Shown: one piece after another, positions 11,640 to 20,922 of the stretch | Layout: every line of letters begins with the position of its first letter | Numbering within the stretch: the stretch's first letter is position 1 | Assembly (NCBI RefSeq): GCF_010731675.1 | Contig: NZ_AP022584.1 | Span: 682,001-746,000, forward strand | Direction of reading: 5' to 3' | Length of the DNA: 64,000 bases | Source: Mycobacterium marseillense | GTDB taxonomy: Bacteria; Actinomycetota; Actinomycetes; Mycobacteriales; Mycobacteriaceae | The notes under the pieces: model-generated | What the model saw: the letters and a program-made list of their open reading frames with translations, nothing else | The model's database searches: none | Told to the model about the DNA's origin: nothing | Made by a program: the position numbers and the translations under genes

Positions 11640-12245
11640 TCAGTCCAACTGGAGCGAGTAGCTGTTCGTCAGCTCGTCCTGGGTGACGTGGGCGGGACGG
11701 GTCCGGGTGTCCACCCGCAGCGCCTCGGTCAGCACGCGCGCGTGGTAGGCCCACCGGTGCGGCAGGTTGAGCCGGGCGGCCAAGCCGGGCAGGTCGCGGC
11801 GCGACAGCGTCGGATCAGCCACCTGGCTCCAGGTTTGCATCACCCAGCGCTGCCCGCCGGGATCGACAAGTTCGTAGACCTCTTCACCCGGATTGAAGAC
11901 GAAGACCGTGTGACGATTGACCTGATTGGCGGTGTAGGGCGTGGGATTCATCGACGACAGCAGGACCGTGGCCTGCTGAATCATCTCGATCCCGCCGAAG
12001 GTCTTGGTGATCTGCGGCCCTTGCCGGTACTTCTCGATGGCGTTCATCAGCCAGTAGCGCGGACCGTTGAGCAGAGCGGTGGCCGCCCCGTGTTCCTTGG
12101 CGATGGCCTGGGCGTCGAGCTGCGACCACAGCTCGGCCGGACAGTCGTTGAGCGGGAAGCTGTTGTAAACCGTGGCCTGCGGTCCCGCCTCCCCGGGGGT
12201 CACGAGAAGCACTTCGCCGTAACGCTTCCCGGATAGGTCGGTCAT
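11640..12245 (-). CDS. Conserved hypothetical protein (Rv2114 homologue)
   Basis: 201-aa soluble protein starting MTDLSGKRYGEVLLVTPGE, with conserved stretches NSFPLNDCPAELWSQLDA and KTFGGIEMIQQATVLLSSM. No enzyme motif is recognised and the function is unknown. It is opposite in strand to mpa and dop, as Rv2114 is in M. tuberculosis. On its own strand TAGCTT (plus 12252-12257) is six bases before ATG 12245, so it may be leaderless. Its neighbour Rv2113, present in M. tuberculosis, is absent here. Confidence 0.82.
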   Translation of the reverse strand: MTDLSGKRYGEVLLVTPGEAGPQATVYNSFPLNDCPAELWSQLDAQAIAKEHGAATALLNGPRYWLMNAIEKYRQGPQITKTFGGIEMIQQATVLLSSMNPTPYTANQVNRHTVFVFNPGEEVYELVDPGGQRWVMQTWSQVADPTLSRRDLPGLAARLNLPHRWAYHARVLTEALRVDTRTRPAHVTQDELTNSYSLQLD

Positions 12246-12355
12246 CCCGTGAAGCTAGTCACCGCCGTCAGCGCCGTCAACAGCAGACGCGGTCACCGAT
12301 GACCAGCGGCTCCAGGGCGCCGACGCCCGGGAGAAGGTCAATTCCGCACCTCGCC

Positions 12356-12361
12356 TAGTCT
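12356..12361 (+). promoter_or_regulatory. Putative leaderless -10 of dop (TAGTCT)
   Basis: TAGTCT ends seven bases before the dop ATG at 12369, with no Shine-Dalgarno sequence between them, consistent with a leaderless dop transcript. Confidence 0.45.
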
Positions 12362-12368
12362 TTGAAGC

Positions 12369-13877
12369 ATGCAAAGGATTATCGGGACGGAGGTCGAATA
12401 CGGCATTTCCTCGCCATCGGACCCGACGGCCAACCCGATCCTCACGTCGACGCAGGCGGTTTTGGCGTACGCGGCCGCGGCGGGCATCCAGCGCGCCAAG
12501 CGGACCCGTTGGGACTACGAGGTGGAATCCCCGCTGCGGGACGCCCGCGGCTTCGACCTGAGCCGCTCGGCCGGTCCGCCCCCGGTGGTCGACGCCGACG
12601 AGGTCGGCGCGGCCAACATGATCCTGACCAACGGGGCACGGCTCTATGTCGACCACGCGCACCCCGAATACTCCGCCCCCGAATGCACCGACCCGCTCGA
12701 CGCCGTGATCTGGGACAAGGCCGGCGAACGGGTGATGGAGGCCGCCGCCCGGCACGTCGCCAGCGTGCCCGGGGCGGCGAAATTGCAGCTCTACAAGAAC
12801 AACGTCGACGGCAAGGGCGCGTCCTACGGGTCGCACGAGAACTATCTGATGTCGCGGCAAACGCCGTTCTCGGCGATCATCGCCGGGCTGACCCCCTTTC
12901 TGGTCTCGCGCCAGGTGGTCACCGGGTCGGGACGCGTGGGTATCGGCCCCTCCGGTGACGAGCCCGGCTTTCAGCTGTCGCAGCGCTCGGACTACATCGA
13001 GGTCGAGGTCGGCCTGGAGACCACCCTCAAGCGCGGCATCATCAACACCCGTGACGAGCCGCACGCCGACGCCGATCGGTACCGGCGGCTGCACGTCATC
13101 ATCGGCGACGCGAACCTCGCCGAGACGTCGACCTACCTGAAGCTGGGCACCACGGCGCTGGTGCTGGACCTGATCGAGGAAGGCCCGGCACACGGCATCG
13201 ACCTGAGCGACCTGGCGCTGGCGCGGCCGGTGCATGCGGTCCACGCGATCAGCCGCGACCCGTCGCTGCGCGCCGTTGTGGCGCTGGCCGACGGCCGCGA
13301 GCTGACCGGTCTTGCGCTGCAACGGGTTTACCTCGACCGGGTGGCCAAGCTGGTCGACAGCCGCGATCCCGATCCGCGCGCCTCCGACGTCGTCGAAACG
13401 TGGGCGCACGTGCTCGACCAACTCGAGCGCGACCCGATGGAATGCGCCGAAATACTCGACTGGCCGGCCAAACTGCGCCTGCTCGAAGGGTTCCGGCAGC
13501 GCGAAAACCTGAGCTGGTCGGCGCCGCGCCTGCACCTGGTGGACCTGCAGTATTCCGACGTCCGGCTCGACAAGGGGCTGTACAACCGGCTCGTCGCGCG
13601 GGGCTCGATGAAGCGCCTGGTATCCGAACACCAGGTGCTCGAAGCGGTGGACAGCCCGCCGACCGACACCCGCGCCTACTTCCGCGGGGAATGCCTGCGC
13701 CGGTTCGGCGCCGACATCGCCGCGGCCAGTTGGGACTCCGTGATCTTCGACCTGGGCGGCGATTCCCTGGTCCGCATTCCGACGCTGGAGCCGCTGCGAG
13801 GCAGCAAAGCGCACGTGGGAGCGCTGTTGGACTCGGTGGATAGTGCCGCGGAACTGGTGGAACAACTCACCAGCTAG
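12369..13877 (+). CDS. dop: Pup deamidase/depupylase Dop
   Basis: 502-aa enzyme of the carboxylate-amine ligase/glutamine-synthetase-like fold. It deamidates the C-terminal Gln of Pup to Glu and also removes Pup from substrates. The N-terminal GTEVEYGI holds the Mg-ATP-binding glutamates. The flexible Dop loop (about 40-80) separates it from [12 protein letters not shown], with nucleophilic-region Asp 95, and [20 protein letters not shown] is the shared Pup-ligase/Dop signature. The C-terminal domain ends with [11 protein letters not shown]. It shares these motifs with PafA downstream. It lies 129 bp before pup. Confidence 0.96.
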   Translation: MQRIIGTEVEYGISSPSDPTANPILTSTQAVLAYAAAAGIQRAKRTRWDYEVESPLRDARGFDLSRSAGPPPVVDADEVGAANMILTNGARLYVDHAHPEYSAPECTDPLDAVIWDKAGERVMEAAARHVASVPGAAKLQLYKNNVDGKGASYGSHENYLMSRQTPFSAIIAGLTPFLVSRQVVTGSGRVGIGPSGDEPGFQLSQRSDYIEVEVGLETTLKRGIINTRDEPHADADRYRRLHVIIGDANLAETSTYLKLGTTALVLDLIEEGPAHGIDLSDLALARPVHAVHAISRDPSLRAVVALADGRELTGLALQRVYLDRVAKLVDSRDPDPRASDVVETWAHVLDQLERDPMECAEILDWPAKLRLLEGFRQRENLSWSAPRLHLVDLQYSDVRLDKGLYNRLVARGSMKRLVSEHQVLEAVDSPPTDTRAYFRGECLRRFGADIAAASWDSVIFDLGGDSLVRIPTLEPLRGSKAHVGALLDSVDSAAELVEQLTS

Positions 13878-14006
13878 ACGCCGGTTCAGCCGGGGAACGT
13901 CGGGGTTGACCGGTAGGGTAGGAAAGACCAACGGGCAAGCGTGGCCTGACATTGGCGTCGACAATGAAAAGCCATTCAACAAGCCCAGACAAAGCAGGAG
14001 GCGGCG

Positions 14007-14201
14007 ATGGCTCAGGAGCAGACCAAGCGTGGCGGTGGTGGCGACGACGAGGACGACTTCGCCGGCAGCACGGCCGCGGGCCAGGAGCGCCGGGAGAAGC
14101 TGGCCGAGGAGACGGACGATTTGCTCGACGAGATTGATGACGTTCTCGAGGAGAACGCCGAGGACTTCGTGCGGGCATACGTCCAAAAGGGCGGCCAGTG
14201 A
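14007..14201 (+). CDS. pup: Prokaryotic ubiquitin-like protein Pup
   Basis: 64-aa disordered modifier attached to substrate lysines. Visible are the helical Mpa-binding segment ([20 protein letters not shown]) and the C-terminus VQKGGQ. Because it ends in Gln, Dop must deamidate it before PafA can ligate it. ATG 14007 follows a strong GGAGG. The TGA stop overlaps the GTG start of prcB, so the order pup-prcB-prcA is translationally coupled. Confidence 0.97.
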   Translation: MAQEQTKRGGGGDDEDDFAGSTAAGQERREKLAEETDDLLDEIDDVLEENAEDFVRAYVQKGGQ

Positions 14202-15073
14202 CCTGGCAGTTCTCTGATCGTCTACCCACCAACTCCGCACTTCCGGGAAATCCCGCTGTAGATCTGTCGTCGTTCGCCGACTTCCTGCGCCGTCAGGCGC
14301 CGGAGTTGCTGCCGACCAGTTTCGGGGCAGCCCAGCCGGAAAGCGCTGGGGCGCAGCTGCCCCACGGAACCACCATCGTCGCGCTGAAGTACCCCGGCGG
14401 CGTGGTGCTTGCCGGTGACCGGCGCTCGACGCAAGGCAACATGATCGCCGGGCGCGACGTGAAGAAGGTGTACATCACCGACGACTACACCGCGACCGGC
14501 ATCGCCGGAACCGCCGCGATCGCCGTGGAATTCGCCCGCCTTTACGCCGTGGAGCTCGAGCACTACGAGAAGCTCGAGGGCGTGCCGCTGACGTTTGCCG
14601 GCAAGGTGAACCGGCTGGCGATCATGGTGCGCGGCAACCTCGCCGCCGCCATGCAGGGTCTGGTGGCGCTGCCGCTGCTGGTGGGCTACGACATCGACGC
14701 GGCCGACCCGGAGGGCGCCGGGCGCATCGTGTCGTTCGACGCGGCCGGGGGCTGGAACCTGGAGGAGGAGGGCTACCAGTCGGTGGGCTCGGGATCGATC
14801 TTCGCCAAGTCGTCGATGAAGAAGTTGTACTCCCAGGTCACCGACGCGGATTCCGCGGTGCGGGTCGCGATCGAGGCGCTCTACGACGCGGCCGACGACG
14901 ACTCCGCGACCGGCGGGCCGGACCTGGTCCGCGGCATCTATCCCACGGCGGTCACCATCGGCGCCGAGGGCGCGCTGGAAGTGCCGGAGGGCCGCATCGC
15001 CGAGTTGGCTCGCGAGGTGATCCAAAGCCGTTCGCGTGCTGACACTTTCGGCCCCGATGGTGGTGAGAAGTGA
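14198..15073 (+). CDS. prcB: 20S proteasome beta subunit PrcB
   Basis: 291-aa catalytic subunit of the 20S core particle, an Ntn-hydrolase. A 57-residue propeptide ends at HG; autocleavage exposes Thr 58 in the motif [19 protein letters not shown]. The active-site Lys lies in the conserved [13 protein letters not shown] region. [15 protein letters not shown] and [13 protein letters not shown] are beta-subunit features. GTG 14198 overlaps the pup stop, and its own stop overlaps the prcA start (15070-15073). Confidence 0.97.
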   Translation: MTWQFSDRLPTNSALPGNPAVDLSSFADFLRRQAPELLPTSFGAAQPESAGAQLPHGTTIVALKYPGGVVLAGDRRSTQGNMIAGRDVKKVYITDDYTATGIAGTAAIAVEFARLYAVELEHYEKLEGVPLTFAGKVNRLAIMVRGNLAAAMQGLVALPLLVGYDIDAADPEGAGRIVSFDAAGGWNLEEEGYQSVGSGSIFAKSSMKKLYSQVTDADSAVRVAIEALYDAADDDSATGGPDLVRGIYPTAVTIGAEGALEVPEGRIAELAREVIQSRSRADTFGPDGGEK

Positions 15074-15843
15074 GCTTCCCGTATTTCATCTCGCCTGAAC
15101 AGGCGATGCGCGAGCGCAGCGAGCTCGCGCGCAAGGGCATCGCGCGCGGCAAGAGCGTAGTCGCCCTGGTCTACGCCGGCGGCGTGCTCTTCGTCGCGGA
15201 GAACCCGTCGCGGTCGCTGCAGAAGATCAGCGAACTCTACGATCGCGTGGGTTTTGCCGCCGCGGGCAAGTTCAACGAGTTCGACAATTTGCGCCGTGGC
15301 GGAATCCAATTCGCCGACACCCGCGGCTACGCCTACGACCGTCGCGACGTCACCGGCCGCCAACTGGCCAACGTCTACGCGCAGACCCTGGGCACCATCT
15401 TCACCGAACAGGCCAAGCCCTATGAGGTGGAATTGTGCGTCGCCGAGGTGGCGCACTACGGCGAGACGAAACCGCCTGAGTTGTACCGGATTACCTATGA
15501 CGGGTCGATCGCCGACGAGCCGCATTTCGTGGTGATGGGTGGCACCACCGAGCCGATCACCACCGCGCTCAAGGAGTCCTACGCCGAGAACGCCAACCTG
15601 CGCGAGGCCACGCGCATCGCCGTGAAGGCGTTGCGGGCCGGTAGCGAATCCTCCAACGGCGACCAGTCCACCCTGGACGTGGGCAGCCTGGAGGTCGCCA
15701 TCTTGGACGTCAACCGCCCGCGCCGGGCGTTTCGGCGGATCAACCGGGCCACCCTGGAAAATCTGCTGCGCGAGCTGGATTCGAACGGGTCCGCCGACGG
15801 CGACGGCGACGAGGGCGATTCGAACGGCGAATCGTCCGACTAG
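15070..15843 (+). CDS. prcA: 20S proteasome alpha subunit PrcA
   Basis: 257-aa structural subunit forming the outer rings and gate of the 20S proteasome and the docking site for Mpa. The N-terminal [20 protein letters not shown] is the gating helix region. The Ntn-fold core has [19 protein letters not shown] but no N-terminal catalytic Thr, as expected. The C-terminal tail is acidic (Gly/Asp/Glu/Ser). GTG 15070 overlaps the prcB stop. A strong hairpin follows about 130 bp downstream. Confidence 0.96.
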   Translation: MSFPYFISPEQAMRERSELARKGIARGKSVVALVYAGGVLFVAENPSRSLQKISELYDRVGFAAAGKFNEFDNLRRGGIQFADTRGYAYDRRDVTGRQLANVYAQTLGTIFTEQAKPYEVELCVAEVAHYGETKPPELYRITYDGSIADEPHFVVMGGTTEPITTALKESYAENANLREATRIAVKALRAGSESSNGDQSTLDVGSLEVAILDVNRPRRAFRRINRATLENLLRELDSNGSADGDGDEGDSNGESSD

Positions 15844-15970
15844 ACCGGACCCCAAACGCCTGGGTGGGCCCTTCTCGCCGATACCGGTGTGGCCTCTGGT
15901 GCGCAAGGTGCTGGTGAGACCGCGCATCGCCACGGCGTGCGCCGGCCCCGCGTGATCGCGAGCGGGCCAC

Positions 15971-15994
15971 GCGCGCCCGGAAAAACGGGCGCGC
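15971..15994 (+). terminator. GC-rich hairpin between prcA and pafA
   Basis: GCGCGCCCG (15971-15979), loop GAAAAA, CGGGCGCGC (15986-15994): a perfect 9-bp stem in the 221-bp prcA-pafA gap, followed by GAAAAAC rather than a U-tract. Mycobacterial terminators often lack the U-tract, so this may end the pup-prcBA transcript before the separate pafA promoter. Confidence 0.5.
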
Positions 15995-16051
15995 GAAAAA
16001 CTTCGTCGATCCGTAGGCGCGGCTTGCTCACCGCCGCGCTCGGACAACCAG

Positions 16052-16057
16052 TACGCT
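16052..16057 (+). promoter_or_regulatory. Putative leaderless -10 of pafA (TACGCT)
   Basis: TACGCT ends seven bases before GTG 16065, with no ribosome-binding site between them. This is consistent with pafA being transcribed from its own leaderless promoter downstream of the hairpin. Confidence 0.45.
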
Positions 16058-16064
16058 CGATTAT

Positions 16065-17423
16065 GTGCAGCGGCGAATCATGGGCATCGAGACCGAGTTC
16101 GGGGTCACCTGCACATTCCACGGCCATCGACGGCTCAGCCCGGATGAGGTGGCCCGCTACCTGTTCCGGCGCGTCGTGTCGTGGGGCCGCAGCTCCAACG
16201 TCTTCCTGCGTAACGGCGCCCGGCTCTACCTCGACGTGGGCAGCCACCCCGAGTACGCCACCGCCGAATGCGACAGCCTGGTGCAGCTGGTCACCCACGA
16301 CCGCGCCGGGGAATGGGTGCTGGAAGACCTGCTCGTCGACGCCGAGCAGCGGCTCGCCGACGAGGGCATCGGCGGCGACATCTACCTGTTCAAGAACAAC
16401 ACCGATTCGGCGGGCAACTCCTACGGGTGTCACGAGAACTACCTGATCGTGCGGGCCGGCGAATTCTCCCGGATCTCCGACGTCCTGCTGCCGTTCCTGG
16501 TCACCCGCCAGCTGATCTGCGGGGCCGGCAAGGTGCTGCAGACGCCCAAGGCCGCCACGTTCTGCCTTTCCCAACGCGCCGAGCACATTTGGGAGGGCGT
16601 CTCCTCGGCCACCACCCGCAGCCGCCCGATCATCAACACCCGCGACGAGCCGCACGCCGACGCCGAGAAGTACCGGCGCCTGCACGTGATCGTCGGCGAC
16701 TCCAACATGTGCGAGACCACCACCATGCTCAAGGTGGGTACCGCGGCGCTGGTGCTGGAGATGATCGAGGCCGGCGTCCCGTTCCGCGACTTCTCGCTGG
16801 ACAACCCGATCCGCGCCATCCGCGAGGTCAGCCACGACGTCACCGGCCGGCGGCCGGTCCGGCTGGCCGGTGGCCGTCAGGCCAGCGCCCTGGACATCCA
16901 GCGCGAGTACTACAGCCGCGCCGTCGAACACCTGCAGACCCGCGAGCCCAACGCCCAGATCGAGCAGATCGTCGACCTGTGGGGCCGCCAGCTCGACGCC
17001 GTCGAGAGCCAGGACTTCGCAAAGGTCGACACCGAGATCGACTGGGTGATCAAGCGCAAGCTGTTCCAGCGCTACCAGGACCGCTACAACATGGAGCTGT
17101 CCGACCCGAAGATCGCCCAGCTGGACCTGGCCTACCACGACATCAAGCGCGGACGCGGCGTCTTTGATCTGCTGCAGCGCAAGGGGCTTGCGGCCCGCGT
17201 CACCACCGACGAGGACATCGCCGAGGCGGTCGACAATCCGCCGCAGACCACCCGGGCGCGGCTGCGTGGCGAGTTCATCAGCGCCGCCCAGGCCGCCGGC
17301 CGCGACTTCACCGTCGACTGGGTGCACCTCAAGCTCAACGACCAGGCGCAGCGGACGGTGCTGTGCAAAGACCCCTTCCGTGCCGTCGACGAGCGGGTCA
17401 AGCGGCTGATCGCCAGCATGTAG
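16065..17423 (+). CDS. pafA: Pup-protein ligase PafA
   Basis: 452-aa ATP-dependent ligase joining the gamma-carboxylate of the C-terminal Glu of deamidated Pup to substrate lysines. Same fold as Dop. GIETEFGV carries the metal-binding Glu residues, [18 protein letters not shown] includes catalytic Asp 57, and [20 protein letters not shown] is the shared signature. It lacks the long Dop loop. The C-terminal domain ends [16 protein letters not shown] 16065 is used because it gives the known N-terminus [12 protein letters not shown] and the -10 spacing. In M. tuberculosis pafA is far from prcA; here they are adjacent. Confidence 0.97.
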   Translation: MQRRIMGIETEFGVTCTFHGHRRLSPDEVARYLFRRVVSWGRSSNVFLRNGARLYLDVGSHPEYATAECDSLVQLVTHDRAGEWVLEDLLVDAEQRLADEGIGGDIYLFKNNTDSAGNSYGCHENYLIVRAGEFSRISDVLLPFLVTRQLICGAGKVLQTPKAATFCLSQRAEHIWEGVSSATTRSRPIINTRDEPHADAEKYRRLHVIVGDSNMCETTTMLKVGTAALVLEMIEAGVPFRDFSLDNPIRAIREVSHDVTGRRPVRLAGGRQASALDIQREYYSRAVEHLQTREPNAQIEQIVDLWGRQLDAVESQDFAKVDTEIDWVIKRKLFQRYQDRYNMELSDPKIAQLDLAYHDIKRGRGVFDLLQRKGLAARVTTDEDIAEAVDNPPQTTRARLRGEFISAAQAAGRDFTVDWVHLKLNDQAQRTVLCKDPFRAVDERVKRLIASM

Positions 17424-17557
17424 CCGCCGGCGGCTCAGCTGTCACGTCAACCACACCGGCACCTCCGTGGCTGGTCGCTACCGACGCGGACTGATGTGGC
17501 AATTGGGAATCCTGCGACGCGGTGCGCCGGTGGAAGCGCCGGGTGCCGACCATCGAA

Positions 17558-17563
17558 TAATCT
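17558..17563 (+). promoter_or_regulatory. Putative leaderless -10 of pafB (TAATCT)
   Basis: TAATCT ends seven bases before ATG 17571, with no Shine-Dalgarno sequence. It indicates a separate leaderless transcript for pafBC, distinct from pafA 147 bp upstream. Confidence 0.45.
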
Positions 17564-17570
17564 GGTCCCG

Positions 17571-18569
17571 ATGGCGACGTCAAAAGTCGAACGGTTGGTG
17601 AACCTGGTCATCGCCCTGCTGTCCACCCGCGGGTACATCACGGCGGAAAAGGTCAGGTCGAGCGTGGCGGGTTATTCGGAGAGCGCGAGCGGCGAGGCGT
17701 TCTCCCGCATGTTCGAGCGCGACAAGAACGAGCTGCGTGACCTCGGCATCCCGCTCGAGGTCGGCAGGGTCTCGGCCATGGACCCCACCGAGGGCTACCG
17801 GATCAACCGCGACGCCTATGCGCTGGCGCCGGTCGATCTGACCCCGGACGAGGCGGCCGCGGTGGCCGTCGCGACCCAGCTGTGGGAGTCGCCCGAACTC
17901 ATCACCGCCACCCAGGGCGCGCTGCTCAAACTGCGTGCCGCCGGCGTCGATGTCGATCCGGACGCACCGGTCGCCATCGCGTCGCCGGTCGGGGTGCCGG
18001 GCCTGCGTGGCTCGGAGGATATTCTCGGAATCCTGTTGTCCGCCATCGACTCCCGACAGGCCGTCCAGTTTCCGCACCGGCCGTCGCGGGCCGAGCCCTA
18101 CGCCACCCGCACCGTCGAGCCCTGGGGCGTCGTCACCGAGAAGGGTCGCTGGTATCTGGTCGGCCACGACCGCGACCGCGACGCCACCCGCACCTTCCGG
18201 CTCTCCCGGATCGGTCCCGACATCACGCCCGTCGGCCCGGCGGGCGCGGTCACCGTGCCGGACGGAATCGACCTGCGCCGGATCGTGGCCCAGACGGTCA
18301 CGGACGTTTCCGCGACGCCGGCCGGCGGGCTGGCCCGGGTCTGGGTGGCCACCGGGCGGGCCACCGCGCTGCGCCGGGCCGGCAGGTCCGCGGGCGAGCG
18401 GCGAGTGGGTGAGCGCGACGGCACGGTGATCGAACTCGACATCCGGTCCACCGACCAGCTGGCCCGTGACATCGCCGGCTACGGCCCCGACGCCCTGGTG
18501 CTCGAGCCGCAATCGCTGCGCGACGACGTGCTGGCCCGGCTGCGGGGTCATGCGGGCGTGTCCGCATGA
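17571..18569 (+). CDS. pafB: Transcriptional regulator PafB (WYL domain)
   Basis: 332-aa subunit of the PafBC activator that drives the RecA-independent DNA-damage response in mycobacteria. An N-terminal winged-helix DNA-binding domain starts MATSKVERLVNLVIALLSTR. The central WYL domain includes TVEPWGVVTEKGRWYLVGHD, and a WCX-type C-terminal domain follows. The length matches M. tuberculosis PafB. Its stop overlaps the pafC start (18566-18569), so the two partners are co-translated. Despite the name it is not required for pupylation. Confidence 0.95.
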   Translation: MATSKVERLVNLVIALLSTRGYITAEKVRSSVAGYSESASGEAFSRMFERDKNELRDLGIPLEVGRVSAMDPTEGYRINRDAYALAPVDLTPDEAAAVAVATQLWESPELITATQGALLKLRAAGVDVDPDAPVAIASPVGVPGLRGSEDILGILLSAIDSRQAVQFPHRPSRAEPYATRTVEPWGVVTEKGRWYLVGHDRDRDATRTFRLSRIGPDITPVGPAGAVTVPDGIDLRRIVAQTVTDVSATPAGGLARVWVATGRATALRRAGRSAGERRVGERDGTVIELDIRSTDQLARDIAGYGPDALVLEPQSLRDDVLARLRGHAGVSA

Positions 18570-19537
18570 CCCCCATCTCCACGCGCCTGGTCCGGCTGCT
18601 GAACATGGTCCCGTACTTCCAGGCCAACCCGCGCGTCACCCGGGCCAAGGCCGCCGCCGACCTCGGGGTCTCGGCCAAGCAACTCGAAGACGACCTCAAC
18701 CAGCTCTGGATGTGCGGCCTGCCCGGCTATTTCCCGGGTGATCTCATCGATTTCCAGTTCTCCGGGGACACCATCGAGGTGACGTTCTCCGCCGGCATCG
18801 ACCGCCCGCTCAAGCTCACCTCGCCGGAAGCCACCGGCCTGCTGGTGGCGCTGCGGGCGCTGGCCGACATCCCCGGCGTCGTCGACCCCGAAGCCGCGCG
18901 CAGTGCGATCGCCAAGATCGAGGATGCCGCCGGCGCGCTGGGCCACGACGCCACACACGCGGCGACGGCCGTCGACGAGCCCGCACCGGTGGAAAGCCGC
19001 GCCGCCGCCGCGGTGCGCGCGGCCGTGCAGTCGCGACACGCGCTGGCCATCGATTACTACTCGGCCTCACACGACACCCTCACCAGCCGGGTCGTCGACC
19101 CCATCCGGGTGCTGCTGATCGGGGGGCACAGCTACCTGGAGGCCTGGTCACGGGAGTCCGAAGGGGTCCGGCTGTTCCGCTTCGACCGGATCGTGGAGGC
19201 CGGCGAACTCGATGAGCCCGCGGCGCCGCCCGAGCCAGTGCTGCACGCCCCGCCCGACACCTCGCTGTTCGACGGCGATCCCTCGCTTCCGTCCGCCAAA
19301 CTTCTGGTGGCTCCCGCGGCGTCCTGGATGTTCGAGTACTACCCGATGCGCGACGTGCGCGAGTTGGCCGACGGATCCTGCGAGGCGGTGATGACCTACG
19401 CCTCCGAGGACTGGATGACGCGGCTGGTGCTCGGCCTGGGGCCCGCCGTGCGGGTGCTGGAACCGGAGTCGCTGGCGCAGCGGGTGCGGGACGCGGCGTC
19501 GGCCGCCGTGGCGTCCTATGACGCCCTGAGCTCATAA
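18566..19537 (+). CDS. pafC: Transcriptional regulator PafC (WYL domain)
   Basis: 323-aa partner of PafB. The N-terminal winged helix has the pattern [20 protein letters not shown], and the WYL core shows [20 protein letters not shown] followed by [20 protein letters not shown]. The C-terminal WCX domain ends [14 protein letters not shown] 18566 overlaps the pafB stop codon. Together PafB and PafC form a heterodimer that binds promoters of DNA-damage genes. Confidence 0.94.
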   Translation: MTPISTRLVRLLNMVPYFQANPRVTRAKAAADLGVSAKQLEDDLNQLWMCGLPGYFPGDLIDFQFSGDTIEVTFSAGIDRPLKLTSPEATGLLVALRALADIPGVVDPEAARSAIAKIEDAAGALGHDATHAATAVDEPAPVESRAAAAVRAAVQSRHALAIDYYSASHDTLTSRVVDPIRVLLIGGHSYLEAWSRESEGVRLFRFDRIVEAGELDEPAAPPEPVLHAPPDTSLFDGDPSLPSAKLLVAPAASWMFEYYPMRDVRELADGSCEAVMTYASEDWMTRLVLGLGPAVRVLEPESLAQRVRDAASAAVASYDALSS

Positions 19538-19631
19538 AAGTCCAGGCAACGTGGCTCCGCCGACCGGCGCGGGCCCACCGCCGCCGAGCGCTACTGCGGT
19601 AGCATCGGGTCAACGTCTGGAGGTAATCAAA

Positions 19632-19910
19632 GTGGGCAGTCTTAGTCCGTGGCACTGGGCGATCCTCGCGGTCGTGGTGATCTTGCTGTTCGGTGCCAAG
19701 AAGCTCCCCGATGCGGCGCGTTCGTTGGGCAAGTCGATGCGGATCTTCAAGTCCGAGATCCGGGAGATGCAGAGCGAGAACAAGCCGGAGACCTCGGCTT
19801 TGGGGACCCAAAGCGACGCCTCCACGGCCAATCCCACGCCCGTGCAGTCGCAGCGGGTCGACGCTCCGGCGCCCAACGAGCAGGGGCACAGCGAAGCACG
19901 CCCGGCCTAG
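19632..19910 (+). CDS. tatA: Sec-independent protein translocase TatA
   Basis: 92-aa component of the twin-arginine translocase that forms the export path for folded proteins. A single N-terminal membrane helix ([20 protein letters not shown]) is followed by the amphipathic helix [19 protein letters not shown] and an acidic, disordered tail. GTG 19632 has GGAGGT at 19619-19624. It precedes tatC by 55 bp, and the order pafC-tatA-tatC-helY is as in M. tuberculosis. Confidence 0.95.
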   Translation: MGSLSPWHWAILAVVVILLFGAKKLPDAARSLGKSMRIFKSEIREMQSENKPETSALGTQSDASTANPTPVQSQRVDAPAPNEQGHSEARPA

Positions 19911-19965
19911 CCGCCGTCATCGTCGCGGTGCCCGAGCGCCCCTGACCGAGCCCTAGACGAGCATC

Positions 19966-20922
19966 GTGAAAGCACTCAAGGTTTCAGCGCGCACGTCCGG
20001 CCTGCTGAAGCGCCTCAACCCGCGCAATCGACGCAGTCGCACCAACCCGGATGCGACCATGTCGCTGGTCGACCACCTCACCGAACTGCGCAGGCGGCTG
20101 CTGATTTCCCTGGCCGCGATCGTGCTGACGACGATCTTCGGGTTCGTCTGGTACTCGCATTCGATGTTCGGGCTGGAAAGCCTGGGCGAGTGGCTGCGTC
20201 ATCCGTACTGTTCGCTGCCGCCGTCGGCGCGCGCGGAGATCAGCGCCAACGGGCAATGCCGGCTGCTGGCCACCGCGCCGTTCGACCAGTTCATGCTGCG
20301 GCTCAAGGTGGGGCTGACGGCCGGGGTGATACTGGCCTGCCCCGTGTGGTTCTACCAGCTCTGGGCGTTCATCACCCCCGGGCTCTACCAGAAGGAGCGC
20401 CGCTTCGCGGTCGCGTTCGTGGTGCCGGCCGTGGTGCTGTTCGGCGCCGGCGCGGCGCTGGCCTACTTCGTGCTGTCCAAGGCACTGGGCTTCCTGTTGA
20501 CCGTCGGCAGCGACGTGCAGGTGACCGCCCTGTCCGGCGACCGCTATTTCGGGTTCCTGATCAATCTGCTGGTGGTGTTCGGCGTCAGCTTCGAATTCCC
20601 GCTGCTGATCGTCATGCTCAACACGGTGGGACTGCTGACCTACCAGCGACTCAAGTCCTGGCGGCGCGGCCTGATCTTCGCGATGTTCGTGTTCGCGGCG
20701 GTATTCACGCCCGGCTCGGATCCGTTTTCGATGACCGCGCTCGGATTGGCGCTGTCCGTGCTCCTCGAATTCGCCATCCAGATCGCCCGCGTCCACGACA
20801 AGCGCAAGGCCAAACGCGAAGCCCATGCGGAGCTCCCCGATGACGAAGGATCGGTCATCGATCGGCCCACCGCGATACCGGAGCCGTCGGTCACCGCCGG
20901 GCAACACGACGATGTCACCTGA
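19966..20922 (+). CDS. tatC: Sec-independent protein translocase TatC
   Basis: 318-aa six-helix membrane protein that recognises twin-arginine signal peptides. Diagnostic features are [20 protein letters not shown], whose Glu belongs to the signal-binding site, [20 protein letters not shown], and [14 protein letters not shown]. The charged cytoplasmic tail ends in DDVT. GTG 19966 gives a 30-residue basic N-terminal extension before helix 1, as in other mycobacteria. Its end overlaps helY by 11 bp. Confidence 0.96.
   Translation: MKALKVSARTSGLLKRLNPRNRRSRTNPDATMSLVDHLTELRRRLLISLAAIVLTTIFGFVWYSHSMFGLESLGEWLRHPYCSLPPSARAEISANGQCRLLATAPFDQFMLRLKVGLTAGVILACPVWFYQLWAFITPGLYQKERRFAVAFVVPAVVLFGAGAALAYFVLSKALGFLLTVGSDVQVTALSGDRYFGFLINLLVVFGVSFEFPLLIVMLNTVGLLTYQRLKSWRRGLIFAMFVFAAVFTPGSDPFSMTALGLALSVLLEFAIQIARVHDKRKAKREAHAELPDDEGSVIDRPTAIPEPSVTAGQHDDVT

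Noticed and set aside
8008..14240. Antisense frames of 530 and 661 codons opposite mpa and dop
   Set aside because: Composition effects opposite strongly coding plus-strand genes whose protein motifs are unmistakable.
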